Below are positions 7,014 to 13,620 of a DNA stretch of 16,909 bases, in pieces (position 1 is the stretch's first letter; each line of letters starts with the position of its first letter). The DNA comes from Phycisphaerales bacterium (GTDB lineage: Bacteria > Planctomycetota > Phycisphaerae > Sedimentisphaerales > Anaerobacaceae), in the NCBI GenBank assembly GCA_003533825.1, contig DQCG01000637.1, positions 1 through 16,909 of the forward strand, given 5' to 3'. The notes below the pieces were generated by a model. The model ran no database searches, had not been told where the DNA came from, and saw only the letters and a list, made by a program, of their open reading frames with translations. The position numbers and the translations under genes were made by a program.

Positions 7014-7121
7014 CTCAAATCCTCCGCCCCGCCTGCGAACGGGCATTTATTGCCGTATAACGATAAACAGGCTCTATCGGCTGTGAATTCAAAATCGAGC
7101 GTGTATTATCAATAAATTTAG

Positions 7122-7142
7122 TTATGTAAACATCATACATAA
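7122..7142. promoter_or_regulatory. Inverted repeat at the expected cassette transcription start
   Basis: TTATGTA (7122-7128) and TACATAA (7136-7142) are perfect arms with a 7-base spacer. They fall on the predicted start site of the promoter at 7148-7175, a position where a bound repressor would block initiation. The HTH gene is a natural candidate to bind here. Confidence 0.4.
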
Positions 7143-7147
7143 TTACA

Positions 7148-7175
7148 ATATTAACGTTACATGCAACCTTGTCAA
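7148..7175 (-). promoter_or_regulatory. Sigma-70-like promoter of the HTH-ATPase-GNAT-ParB cassette
   Basis: On the - strand a perfect TTGACA (7175-7170) is followed by a 16-base spacer and TAATAT (7153-7148). Transcription would start near 7140, leaving a leader of about 127 bases before the HTH start codon. Confidence 0.5.
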
Positions 7176-7333
7176 CTATTTTGTTAGATTTTTACAAAAT
7201 TTTATTAAATTTTTACCAAACAGTGGATTCCATGCCCTTCAAACGCATTTTTTTGCTTGAATTTCGATACTTTCGTGGGATGATTAGTGAGAGAAATTTG
7301 AAGAATTTGGATTCATATTCGGAGTGATATGCC

Positions 7334-8311
7334 ATGAAAGCACTGGTTTTGAACGAAGTCAGGCAGCTGCTTGTTCTGCAGGAGCGGCCGAGTCCAAAAG
7401 CCGGCAAGAGGCAGGTCATCGTCAAGCTCAAGGCGGCGGCACTTAACAGACGCGATTACTGGATTACGCAGGGATTGTACCCGGGTATTCGCTGCCCTGT
7501 CGTACTGGGCTCGGACGGTGCCGGGACCGCTGACTTTCGGGAAAAGGAGGTCATAATCAATCCGGGCTATAACTGGGGGCATCGGCAGGAAGTTCAGAGC
7601 GGCGATTTCAAAATCCTCGGCATGCCCGACGACGGAACCTTCGCCGAAGAGATCGTCGTGCCGCAGGAGCAGTTGTTCGCCAGGCCGAAACATCTGAGCT
7701 TCGAGCAGGCGGCCGCCCTGCCGCTGGCGGGCCTGACGGCGTACCGGGCGCTTTTCAAACAGGGCAGGCTGCAAAGCTCGCAGACGGTAGTCATAACAGG
7801 CATCGGCGGCGGTGTGGCGTGCATAGCGATTCAGCTTGCCATCGCGGCCGGGGCAACAGTCATCGTGACATCATCATCCCAGGCAAAGATCAACAAGGCG
7901 ATGGCCATGGGGGCAACGGCAGGATTTCTCTATACTGCCGAAGGCTATGCCTCGCAGGTCAACGCCGAGTTCGGGCCCATCCATCTGATTGTCGACGGGG
8001 CCGGAGGAGACGGTTACAGCCAGCTTATCGACATGGCCTGTCCCGGTGGGACAATCGTCAACTACGGAGCGACCGCGGGGATAGCAGAGAAGCTGGAGCT
8101 GCGAAAAGTGTTCTTTAGGCAACTGCACCTTGTCGGCTCGACGATGGGTTCGCCGGCCGATTTCTCCGCAATGCTCGATATGGTCGGCAAGCACGAAATC
8201 CAGCCGGTCGTCGACGAGGTCTTCGCCCTGAGCGACGGCAATAAGGCGCTGGAGAAAATGAAAGTTTCATCGCAGTTCGGTAAAATCGTGCTGCGGGTAA
8301 GTGACAGGTAA
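7334..8311 (+). CDS. MDR-family NAD(P)H:quinone oxidoreductase-like dehydrogenase
   Basis: 325 residues, usual length for zinc-independent medium-chain dehydrogenases. The GroES-like half (1-125) has AAALNRRDYWI (35-45) and GSDGAG (59-64). The Rossmann half has TGIGGGVACIAIQLA (155-169), TSSSQAK (179-185) for the adenosine end, and VNYGATAG plus QLHLVGSTMGS near the quinone pocket. The catalytic-zinc ligands and the four-cysteine structural-zinc lobe are absent, so it belongs with quinone oxidoreductase/crotonyl-CoA-reductase-like enzymes that reduce quinones or conjugated carbonyls with NADPH. GGAG lies ahead of the ATG. The SagB-like gene begins 22 bp downstream and is probably cotranscribed, so the two may form a small redox/detoxification operon. 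Confidence 0.9.
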   Translation: MKALVLNEVRQLLVLQERPSPKAGKRQVIVKLKAAALNRRDYWITQGLYPGIRCPVVLGSDGAGTADFREKEVIINPGYNWGHRQEVQSGDFKILGMPDDGTFAEEIVVPQEQLFARPKHLSFEQAAALPLAGLTAYRALFKQGRLQSSQTVVITGIGGGVACIAIQLAIAAGATVIVTSSSQAKINKAMAMGATAGFLYTAEGYASQVNAEFGPIHLIVDGAGGDGYSQLIDMACPGGTIVNYGATAGIAEKLELRKVFFRQLHLVGSTMGSPADFSAMLDMVGKHEIQPVVDEVFALSDGNKALEKMKVSSQFGKIVLRVSDR

Positions 8312-8333
8312 CGAAAGAAACGAAGGAGCAAAG

Positions 8334-9059
8334 ATGGACGGTACAGGCGATCGATTCCAACGGGAAACAAAGTACGAGCCGGGAAAAATGTCGGGCCATA
8401 AGCTCGACTGGGCAGCAAAGCCGGATTTGTATAAGGAGTATCCGCAGGCAGTGAAGACCGATCTGCCGGTGTTCGAGCCAAGCCAGCCCATAAGCCTTGA
8501 TAAAACGCTGCGGAAGCGAAAGAGCATCCGCGATTTCCAGGCTAAGCCGATCAGCAAGGGCCAACTCGCGTATCTCTTATGGGCATCGACCGGCATCCAG
8601 CGAATCAAGGACGGCTACGAATTCCGCACAGCTCCTTCGGCAGGAGCTCTATACCCGATAGAGACCTACGTGGTTGTCAACAACGTTAAATCCCTGGAGC
8701 CGGGCGTCTATCATTATGCAATCCGCTCGCATCAGCTCGAACAATTACAGCAGCGCGACCTCTCACGGCAAATCGCAGCGGCGGCACTCAGCCAGGGAAT
8801 GTGCGCAACAGCGGCGGCAGTCTTTATCTGGACGGCGGTATTCGAACGCTGCAAATGGAAATACGGCCAGCGTGCGTACCGTTATATCTATCTCGACGCC
8901 GGACACATCGCCGAGAACCTCGCTCTGGCGGCTGTTAGCTTGAACCTCGGCTCCTGCGAAATCGGAGCCCTCTACGACGACCAGGTAAACGCAATCATCG
9001 GCATCGACGGCACCGAAGAAAGCACGATCTGCATGGCCGCCGCCGGCGTACCCCAGTGA
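8334..9059 (+). CDS. SagB/ThcOx-type nitroreductase-fold dehydrogenase
   Basis: 241 residues. ATG 8334 is chosen because GAAGGAG stands just upstream; the longer frame from 8301 overlaps the previous gene. Motifs are those of SagB-type FMN dehydrogenases: RKSIRDF (62-68), TAPSAGALYPIETYV (99-113), GVYHY (124-128), then YLDAGHIAENLALAAVSLNLG (about 184-204). In RiPP pathways this family oxidises azolines to azoles, but here there is no cyclodehydratase (YcaO/TOMM) or precursor-like gene. A stand-alone oxidoreductase role is therefore more likely, as for many SagB-like proteins outside RiPP clusters. It shares a likely operon with the upstream quinone oxidoreductase and is convergent with the AbiE-like pair, 32 bp away. 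Confidence 0.88.
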   Translation: MDGTGDRFQRETKYEPGKMSGHKLDWAAKPDLYKEYPQAVKTDLPVFEPSQPISLDKTLRKRKSIRDFQAKPISKGQLAYLLWASTGIQRIKDGYEFRTAPSAGALYPIETYVVVNNVKSLEPGVYHYAIRSHQLEQLQQRDLSRQIAAAALSQGMCATAAAVFIWTAVFERCKWKYGQRAYRYIYLDAGHIAENLALAAVSLNLGSCEIGALYDDQVNAIIGIDGTEESTICMAAAGVPQ

Positions 9060-9091
9060 CGGTAATGTTCATTACTCAAACATTCTCAGGT

Positions 9092-9940
9092 TTACTGCCG
9101 GCCCGGTTTTATATCAAACCACCTTATCAAACGGCGTCTGGCCTCATCCAGCATTGCTTCTTTATCCCACCTGTTGTGATCAGAGTAAAAATCGGACGAC
9201 TCAAGAACGCGCCGCCACCCGGTTTTTTCGATTGTATTAAACTTGCGGCTAACAATTGACCGGGCAATCCGGATTATTTCCGAATCCTTGTGCCGCAATA
9301 GAAAATCCTGTCCCTCAAGATAATCTTCCCTATCGGTCAGCATAATTGTGACATAGACATCCCAGGCATGAGCCTGTGTCCGCTCCGGATCCAGCCTCTG
9401 GCCTTCGTCGCGGTCATTAAAAGCAAACAGCTTTAAGAGCAATAGATTCGTCGGCGACGGCACCTGGACTTCAAGACCACCACTTTCTTCACTGTCCGGC
9501 AGGAACTCTCGTAAAGATACAGTCCTGAGACCATCTTCAATAAAACATGCTTCGGGAGTAATGTGGCCGTGCAGCTTAGACCTTACAATCTTGACCCTGA
9601 AATTATCAACCTCAAGTCCCTCAACAGGCGGTGACAGTATATCCAGTTCCCGATCAGGCTCTTTTGTAAATTGATAATACTCGCAACCTTCACGCACAAC
9701 ATATCCAAGGCCATCGGTTATTGTATCAGCAATGGCTCTCCGTTTGGCTTGATCGAGGACTTGCATCTCTGTCAGCATCAAATCGATATCGGTAGTGGCT
9801 TGAATCATTTCCCTCGCTTGTCCCTCAGCTTTGTGAAAGCAAAAATAGATACCCAGTCCACCGCAGATAACAGGCTTGAGTCCGATTCTGTCGAATGACT
9901 CGGCCAGGTCGGCCAATTGCTCAATTAGCCTGTTGTCCAT
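9092..9940 (-). CDS. AbiEii-like nucleotidyltransferase (toxin-like partner)
   Basis: 282 residues. ATG 9940 (MDNRLIEQL) is preferred, with AAAGG upstream; the 23-residue extension to 10009 lies deep inside the neighbour and has no ribosome site. The polymerase-beta fold is visible: VICGGLGIYF (24-33) carries the GG motif, TTDIDLML (49-56) the two metal-binding aspartates Asp51 and Asp53, and RELDIL (97-102) the third, Asp100. The catalytic triad is intact. In type IV AbiE systems such proteins transfer nucleotides, for AbiEii-related enzymes to tRNA or other acceptors, and stop growth during phage infection. It overlaps the upstream antitoxin-like gene by 20 bases, as expected for a coupled pair. 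A non-toxin nucleotidyltransferase cannot be excluded. Confidence 0.78.
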   Translation of the reverse strand: MDNRLIEQLADLAESFDRIGLKPVICGGLGIYFCFHKAEGQAREMIQATTDIDLMLTEMQVLDQAKRRAIADTITDGLGYVVREGCEYYQFTKEPDRELDILSPPVEGLEVDNFRVKIVRSKLHGHITPEACFIEDGLRTVSLREFLPDSEESGGLEVQVPSPTNLLLLKLFAFNDRDEGQRLDPERTQAHAWDVYVTIMLTDREDYLEGQDFLLRHKDSEIIRIARSIVSRKFNTIEKTGWRRVLESSDFYSDHNRWDKEAMLDEARRRLIRWFDIKPGRQ

Positions 9941-11024
9941 CACTATTACCTTTCTGTAAAATCCGCCGCTTGAGCTGCTCGGCAATCTTCGGTCCTCTCG
10001 GAGTATCAACCGTCATCTCGAGATATAATTCTATGTCGTCGACAACTGAAACTGTAATTTGGTAGTCAGCGTTAAACCAAACACCGGGATCGTTAGTCTC
10101 AGTGATGACGAAGTTTCCAAATTCCACATCGGGAGTGACTGAAACCAGCTTTTTCTCAGCCTTCCTTCTGAACTGTTCTATATCTTTTACAAATATCATC
10201 TTCTGATCCGTTACAGCCAAACCTTTGATTTGTGCCGCATAGAATCCACACGCTAAATAGTCCTTACAGAGGACAGTCATCCCATCAGACAGTTGTTCAA
10301 TACCCTCGATTACGAATTTGTATGTATTTCGCTTCTTTCGTTCCGTCGAATTCTTATAGCCCTGCGCAAGTCTTTCCAGTAACTTCTCTGGATCAGCTAC
10401 AGAGACAAGAGAATTATCTCTGTTTATAAGGAGTTCCTCATCGAGTTTCTTCACCACCTTTGAGACTGTCGACAAAGTTATCTTCGCATTTCTGGCGTTA
10501 ATAAAATTAACCATTTCATACAACGATGAGAATCCTTTCGGCTTCAAGAGCAGCACCCTGCTGACAAGAGACGATGTCCCCTGGAAGATCTTCTTGATCG
10601 GAGCGGTGTCGGGGAAGCGGTTGGGCTTGCCGGTACGCTCAATATATATCCGGTTTGAAACCCTGATTGACATATTGCCGGACAGGTCGAGCCATGAAAT
10701 GCCATTATCCGCCAGAATCTTAGCCTGTTTCGTGCCTATGTACGGAGCAACTAACAAGGGTATCTGATCCACCTGCTTATCACCGGCAACGTAAGCTTTG
10801 AGCAACTGAGCACCCATAAGAATATTCTGCGGCGTGGCTACAGTTTTTATCTCCACCACGGCTTTGAAGGAAGGGCCATTTTGAATGGAGCAGTCCATTA
10901 TCGCATCAACCTGACATCCATCACGCATAGAAACCTGCTGTTCCAAGCTATTTATCATCAATGGGGCATACTTCCCATCCGCGCTTTTGAGAGATTGAAC
11001 AATCTGTTCTGTTGTAAGTCTCAT
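9921..11024 (-). CDS. AbiEi-like regulator/antitoxin with PD-(D/E)XK-like N-terminus
   Basis: 367 residues. ATG 11024 has AGGAAA upstream; the frame to 11114 would translate the operator palindromes. Residues 35-120 look like a restriction-endonuclease fold: DAIMD (Asp40/Asp44), VVEIKT (Glu58, Lys60), NILMGAQLLKAY (Gln73). They continue into LLVAPYIGTKQAKILADNGISWLDLSGN, the hallmark of AbiEi_2-type antitoxins. Residues ~160-230 form a winged helix (SSLYEMVNFINARNAKIT then LSTVSKVVKKL). The C-terminal ~130 residues contact or shape the partner. In AbiE systems this protein represses its own operon and offsets the nucleotidyltransferase. The intact D...ExK...Q pattern suggests the N-terminus might still cut DNA, which would be unusual for an antitoxin. 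Functional assignment as antitoxin is inferred from context. Confidence 0.75.
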   Translation of the reverse strand: MRLTTEQIVQSLKSADGKYAPLMINSLEQQVSMRDGCQVDAIMDCSIQNGPSFKAVVEIKTVATPQNILMGAQLLKAYVAGDKQVDQIPLLVAPYIGTKQAKILADNGISWLDLSGNMSIRVSNRIYIERTGKPNRFPDTAPIKKIFQGTSSLVSRVLLLKPKGFSSLYEMVNFINARNAKITLSTVSKVVKKLDEELLINRDNSLVSVADPEKLLERLAQGYKNSTERKKRNTYKFVIEGIEQLSDGMTVLCKDYLACGFYAAQIKGLAVTDQKMIFVKDIEQFRRKAEKKLVSVTPDVEFGNFVITETNDPGVWFNADYQITVSVVDDIELYLEMTVDTPRGPKIAEQLKRRILQKGNSDGQQAN

Positions 11025-11028
11025 TGTT

Positions 11029-11150
11029 ATTTTCCTGATATTGGGATATTTCCTATATAGGATATATCGTATTTTTAGGAAATAAGCAACAGTAAACTTC
11101 CCATATTCTGGCAATTTCCTACATAGGAAATACAGCTTTTTCAGGAAAAT
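11029..11150 (-). promoter_or_regulatory. AbiE-like operon promoter with nested operator palindromes
   Basis: Site 1 is ATATTTCCTA-TA-TAGGATATAT (11046-11067), with one mismatch. Site 2 is ATTTCCTA-CA-TAGGAAAT (11114-11131), perfect. A half site TAGGAAAT sits at 11076-11083. The outermost arms ATTTTCCTGA (11029-11038) and TCAGGAAAAT (11141-11150) are exact inverse complements. A promoter fits between: TTGCTT (11089-11084), 17 bases, TATATC (11066-11061) on the - strand, so site 1 covers the -10 box and start. The innermost arm also overlaps the ribosome site. This fits autorepression by the AbiEi-like protein. Confidence 0.6.
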
Positions 11151-11171
11151 GGCTTGTTTTTCGATGTAAAA

Positions 11172-11200
11172 TTGACCTTTTCGCTCGTTTTTATTACATT
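11172..11200 (+). promoter_or_regulatory. Sigma-70-like promoter for the DUF4186 gene
   Basis: TTGACC (11172-11177), a 17-base spacer and TACATT (11195-11200) give a good promoter pointing at the gene that starts at 11257, with a leader near 50 bases. It is back-to-back with the AbiE-like operators, so repression there might also affect it. Confidence 0.5.
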
Positions 11201-11256
11201 ATTCCCTGTCAGAGTCGGCTTTTTAAAGGGACGAGATTGGGTATAAGGTATGACTG

Positions 11257-11634
11257 ATGCGTGATATGGAAGAGCTTTTTGCGGCACTTGGGCGGTCGCA
11301 GTTTCGCAGCCGGTTTCGGCTTTCCGGCAAGGAGGCGGAGTATCTGATGGATAAGGGCCTGGCGACGGTTCTCGAACACGCTCGTGATTTTGTTACCAAG
11401 CGGCTGGCCGATGCCGAACCGGCCAATGACGGCCGGCAGACACTTATGCGGAACCATCCGGCGTTTGTCGCTCAGCATGCAACCGGGACCTGCTGCCGGG
11501 GCTGTCTGGCCAAATGGCTCCACATCCCAAAGGGCAATCCCCTAACACAGGAGCAGATCGACTACATCATCGAGGTTTTACAGCGATGGTTGACGGAGCA
11601 GGACATTCAGCAGGGAACTTCCCGCCGACAATAA
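11257..11634 (+). CDS. DUF4186 family protein
   Basis: 125 residues, typical of DUF4186 (function unknown). Family hallmarks are visible: FRSRFRL (16-22), an HARDFV helix (41-46), PANDGRQTLMRNHPAFVAQHATGTCCRGCLAKWLHIPKG in the middle third (key residues His67, His74, Cys79, Cys80, Cys83, His89) and a C-terminal helix IDYIIEVLQRWL. The His/Cys cluster could bind a metal. The start is ATG 11257; AAGG lies about 10 bases upstream and an earlier ATG (11250) runs into a stop at once. It stands alone between the divergent AbiE-like pair and the sugar kinase. I recall this family as a free-standing gene in many bacteria; no partner is suggested here. Confidence 0.85.
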   Translation: MRDMEELFAALGRSQFRSRFRLSGKEAEYLMDKGLATVLEHARDFVTKRLADAEPANDGRQTLMRNHPAFVAQHATGTCCRGCLAKWLHIPKGNPLTQEQIDYIIEVLQRWLTEQDIQQGTSRRQ

Positions 11635-11663
11635 CTTTGCTTAATATTGTCCGAAAAAAACCT

Positions 11664-11691
11664 TTGCATTCGAACGCAAGGCACCTATACT
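11664..11691 (+). promoter_or_regulatory. Kinase promoter with overlapping 16-bp palindrome
   Basis: TTGCATTCGAACGCAA (11664-11679) is a palindrome with one mismatched pair. Its first half overlaps a weak -35 (TTGCAT), followed by a 16-base spacer and TATACT (11686-11691). The TTGC...GCAA ends with a central TTCGAA look like a LacI-family-style operator, which fits a sugar kinase. No regulator gene is visible in the window. Confidence 0.45.
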
Positions 11692-11749
11692 GGATTTTTG
11701 AAAGTTTAGGAACATGTAGCTTGAAGGAGTTCTGTGAAAGACTAAGACA

Positions 11750-12718
11750 ATGGATACGAATACGGGAAGGAGTCCCAAAGTAGTCGTTATCGGCGGTACG
11801 TATGTGGATATGGCGATACGCTGCAGCCAGATACCATCACCCGGGCAGAGCGTTATCGGTTCCGCACTTTCATACACAACCACCGGCCCGGGGTTAAATC
11901 AAGCCGTAGAAGCAGCGCTATGCGGCTGCGATGTACATCTGATCAGCAAAGTCGGCGGGGACCCCTTCGCCCAAATGGCCAGGAACAGCCTGGCTGAGTA
12001 CAAAGTTAATACGGAATTTCTCTACACCGCCGAGGCCAAAAACACCGGGCTGGTAGTAACATACGTGAACGCCGAGGGTGAAAACGCCTCCTGTTATTAC
12101 CCCGGCGCCAACAGTGCTTTACAGGCCCTGGATATTACTGAAGCTGAACAGACGATCTCCGAAGCCGACGTTTGTTTGATTCACGGCCAACTACCTCAGG
12201 AAGCAATCGTTAGTGCCCTTCGCTGCGCCGAACTATACGGCGTCAAAGTTATTCTTAATCCCGCAAGGCCTTTGGAGCAGCAGGGGCAGACAACCAGCGA
12301 TCTACCCATCGAATATTTCAAAGCGGATATTCTGATTCCGAATCTATACGAGGCCGCCGACATTACCGAGCAGTCAGCGGCAAACATTCGGACAGCCAAA
12401 CTGATCGGCTCGGACCTGGTGGCCCGCGGCGTGGACTACGCCGTCATCACAATGGGCAGAAGAGGCTGCATGGTCGTCGACAGAAACAGGGCCGACCATA
12501 TTCCTGCGTTTGAAATCGAGCTTGTGGACCACACCGGACGGGGCGATGCCTTTGCAGGAGCGTTAGCAGCTTATTGCGCGGTCGAGAACAACGTTCGAGC
12601 GGCGGTCAAGTTCGCCTCGGCGGCCGGAGCACTGGCCTGTACGAAGTTCGGTTCAATCGAAGCCATGCCAACGAAGGCCGATATTATAGAGCTGCTGCAG
12701 AAAGAGGATTCGGAGTAA
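11750..12718 (+). CDS. PfkB-family (ribokinase-like) carbohydrate kinase
   Basis: 322 residues, normal for the family. It should phosphorylate a sugar or nucleoside using ATP in the cytoplasm. Visible motifs: VVVIGGTYVDMAIRCSQIPSPG (11-32) as the N-terminal strand and substrate loop; GPGLNQAVEAALCG (46-59), equivalent to the GGKGANQA sugar-binding loop; GxxGxD-like SKVGGDPF (66-73); and the C-terminal PfkB signature DHTGRGDAFAGAL (260-272) with catalytic Asp266 and the anion hole GRGD in place of GAGD. Ribokinase is the closest in length and motif order, but the substrate is not decidable. ATG 11750 is the only reasonable start because a stop lies five codons upstream; the ribosome site is weak (GAAGGAG is about 20 bases away). 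It is followed by the SEC-C gene after 56 bp. Confidence 0.9.
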   Translation: MDTNTGRSPKVVVIGGTYVDMAIRCSQIPSPGQSVIGSALSYTTTGPGLNQAVEAALCGCDVHLISKVGGDPFAQMARNSLAEYKVNTEFLYTAEAKNTGLVVTYVNAEGENASCYYPGANSALQALDITEAEQTISEADVCLIHGQLPQEAIVSALRCAELYGVKVILNPARPLEQQGQTTSDLPIEYFKADILIPNLYEAADITEQSAANIRTAKLIGSDLVARGVDYAVITMGRRGCMVVDRNRADHIPAFEIELVDHTGRGDAFAGALAAYCAVENNVRAAVKFASAAGALACTKFGSIEAMPTKADIIELLQKEDSE

Positions 12719-12729
12719 TTATTTGAAAC

Positions 12730-12752
12730 AGCCGGAAATGAATTTGCCGGCT
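12730..12752 (+). other. Intercistronic hairpin between kinase and SEC-C genes
   Basis: AGCCGG (12730-12735) and CCGGCT (12747-12752) pair perfectly, and the stem can extend through AAAT/ATTT with one bulged G. No T-tract follows, so it is more likely an mRNA-stabilising stem or processing site than a terminator. Confidence 0.35.
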
Positions 12753-12774
12753 CAAGATAATCGAGGAGAATCCG

Positions 12775-13578
12775 ATGAACAGAAATGATATGGAAACCCA
12801 CTCTCAATTCGTTGCCCGCTACAAAGAGCTTCGCAAGATCATAGTCGATCTGCAAAACAATGACCTTCTCGATTACATATCAAAAAAGGCTCTCGACGTA
12901 TGCGGCAAGAAGCTTGGGATCTTGCAGAACAACACATTTGTTTTAGACGACATGGATCAAATGGGAGTGGTCATGGATTATTGCATCTATGACTACAGGG
13001 AAGACGGGCTTAACATTGTCGCGCGATATAAAGCTGATTCTCAGCTCGATCCGGACTCTGACAAATACGCCGTGGTCAAGGCCATGTCTGAATCGTTCCA
13101 CACGCTTGTGCTGGTCAAGAATATCCTGCCGGGCGTCGGGGTAATAATCAATGATCTAATGGGAAGCGGAAAATTTCTGCTCATTGATATAGGACTGAGC
13201 AGAACAGCAACAGAGAACATGGCGATTGCTACGAGGCTTCTGCCTTTTGAAGGCTTCATGACGACGTCCGGAGCAGCCCTTCCCGTGGACAAGGAGATTC
13301 TTGAGGAAATCTTCGATTTCGCAATTCAAAATTATGGCACCGAGGATGGTGAATACATAGAAGTCGATACCCGGCAGAAGGCTGATTTAACCGCCGCCAT
13401 CATTCGTATGTGTATGGAGGGGAACGCTTCAGAACATGTTAGATATGAAGAAGTCGAAAATGAGCCGGTTACACAACCTCTGCACAGAGAAACCCGTATC
13501 GGCAGAAATGAATCCTGCCCCTGCGGCAGCGGAAAGAAATACAAACGATGCTGCGGACAAGAATCAAAAATCTCGTGA
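12775..13578 (+). CDS. Hypothetical protein with C-terminal SEC-C zinc motif
   Basis: 267 residues. GAGGAG stands before the ATG. The last 27 residues contain the SEC-C module: IGRNESCPCGSGKKYKRCCG with Cys248, Cys250, Cys259 and Cys260 as zinc ligands, as in SecA tails and many proteins of unknown role. The 230-residue N-terminal part is not recognised. It is soluble, alpha/beta, with a helical start (KELRKIIVDLQNNDLLDYI), an acidic centre (MDQMGVVMDYCIYDYRED), and a more conserved-looking block with DLMGSGKFLLIDIGLSRTA around 124-142. DLMGSGK looks Walker-like but is not a good P-loop. It is probably cotranscribed with the sugar kinase, but no functional link is evident. SEC-C here suggests binding to ribosome, SecB-like or nucleic-acid partners (family knowledge). 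Confidence 0.82.
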   Translation: MNRNDMETHSQFVARYKELRKIIVDLQNNDLLDYISKKALDVCGKKLGILQNNTFVLDDMDQMGVVMDYCIYDYREDGLNIVARYKADSQLDPDSDKYAVVKAMSESFHTLVLVKNILPGVGVIINDLMGSGKFLLIDIGLSRTATENMAIATRLLPFEGFMTTSGAALPVDKEILEEIFDFAIQNYGTEDGEYIEVDTRQKADLTAAIIRMCMEGNASEHVRYEEVENEPVTQPLHRETRIGRNESCPCGSGKKYKRCCGQESKIS

Positions 13579-13592
13579 GCGGAGTCACTTCT

Positions 13593-13612
13593 TAAGATCC
13601 CTGGCGATCTTA
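13593..13612. terminator. Possible shared terminator between convergent genes
   Basis: TAAGATC (13593-13599) and GATCTTA (13606-13612) form a perfect 7-bp stem with a 6-base loop in the 42-bp gap between the SEC-C and glycoside hydrolase stops. No clear T-run follows on either strand, so a bidirectional terminator is only possible. Confidence 0.3.
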
Positions 13613-13620
13613 CACGGAGT

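Larger units (their letters stand above)
7014..7333. other. AT-rich divergent intergenic region
   Basis: This 320-bp stretch separates the - strand cassette from the + strand oxidoreductase pair. It contains the cassette promoter and a 7-bp inverted repeat (both listed separately). A possible + strand promoter is also seen: TTGTCA (7169-7174), an 18-base spacer and TACAAA (7193-7198), so the two -35 boxes would overlap on opposite strands. The part from 7176 to 7300 is T-rich with repeated ATTTTTAC, and no gene is evident in it. Confidence 0.5.

Noticed and set aside
8334..9059. Azole-forming RiPP (TOMM) cluster around the SagB-like gene
   Set aside because: No YcaO cyclodehydratase, E1-like partner or short precursor with Cys/Ser/Thr-rich core can be found on either side.
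11025..11114. 30-residue N-terminal extension of the AbiEi-like protein
   Set aside because: Those codons come from the operator palindromes (YFLKIRYILYRKYPNIRK-type sequence); the ATG at 11024 has a ribosome site, so the extension is not protein.
11627..11651. GACAATA/TATTGTC stem at the end of the DUF4186 gene as a terminator
   Set aside because: It is a 7-bp AT-rich stem with an 11-base loop and is followed by CGAAAAAAA rather than a T-run on the coding strand.
12898..13200. P-loop NTPase in the SEC-C protein (DLMGSGK)
   Set aside because: The spacing does not fit GxxxxGK[ST], and no Walker B or other NTPase motif follows.
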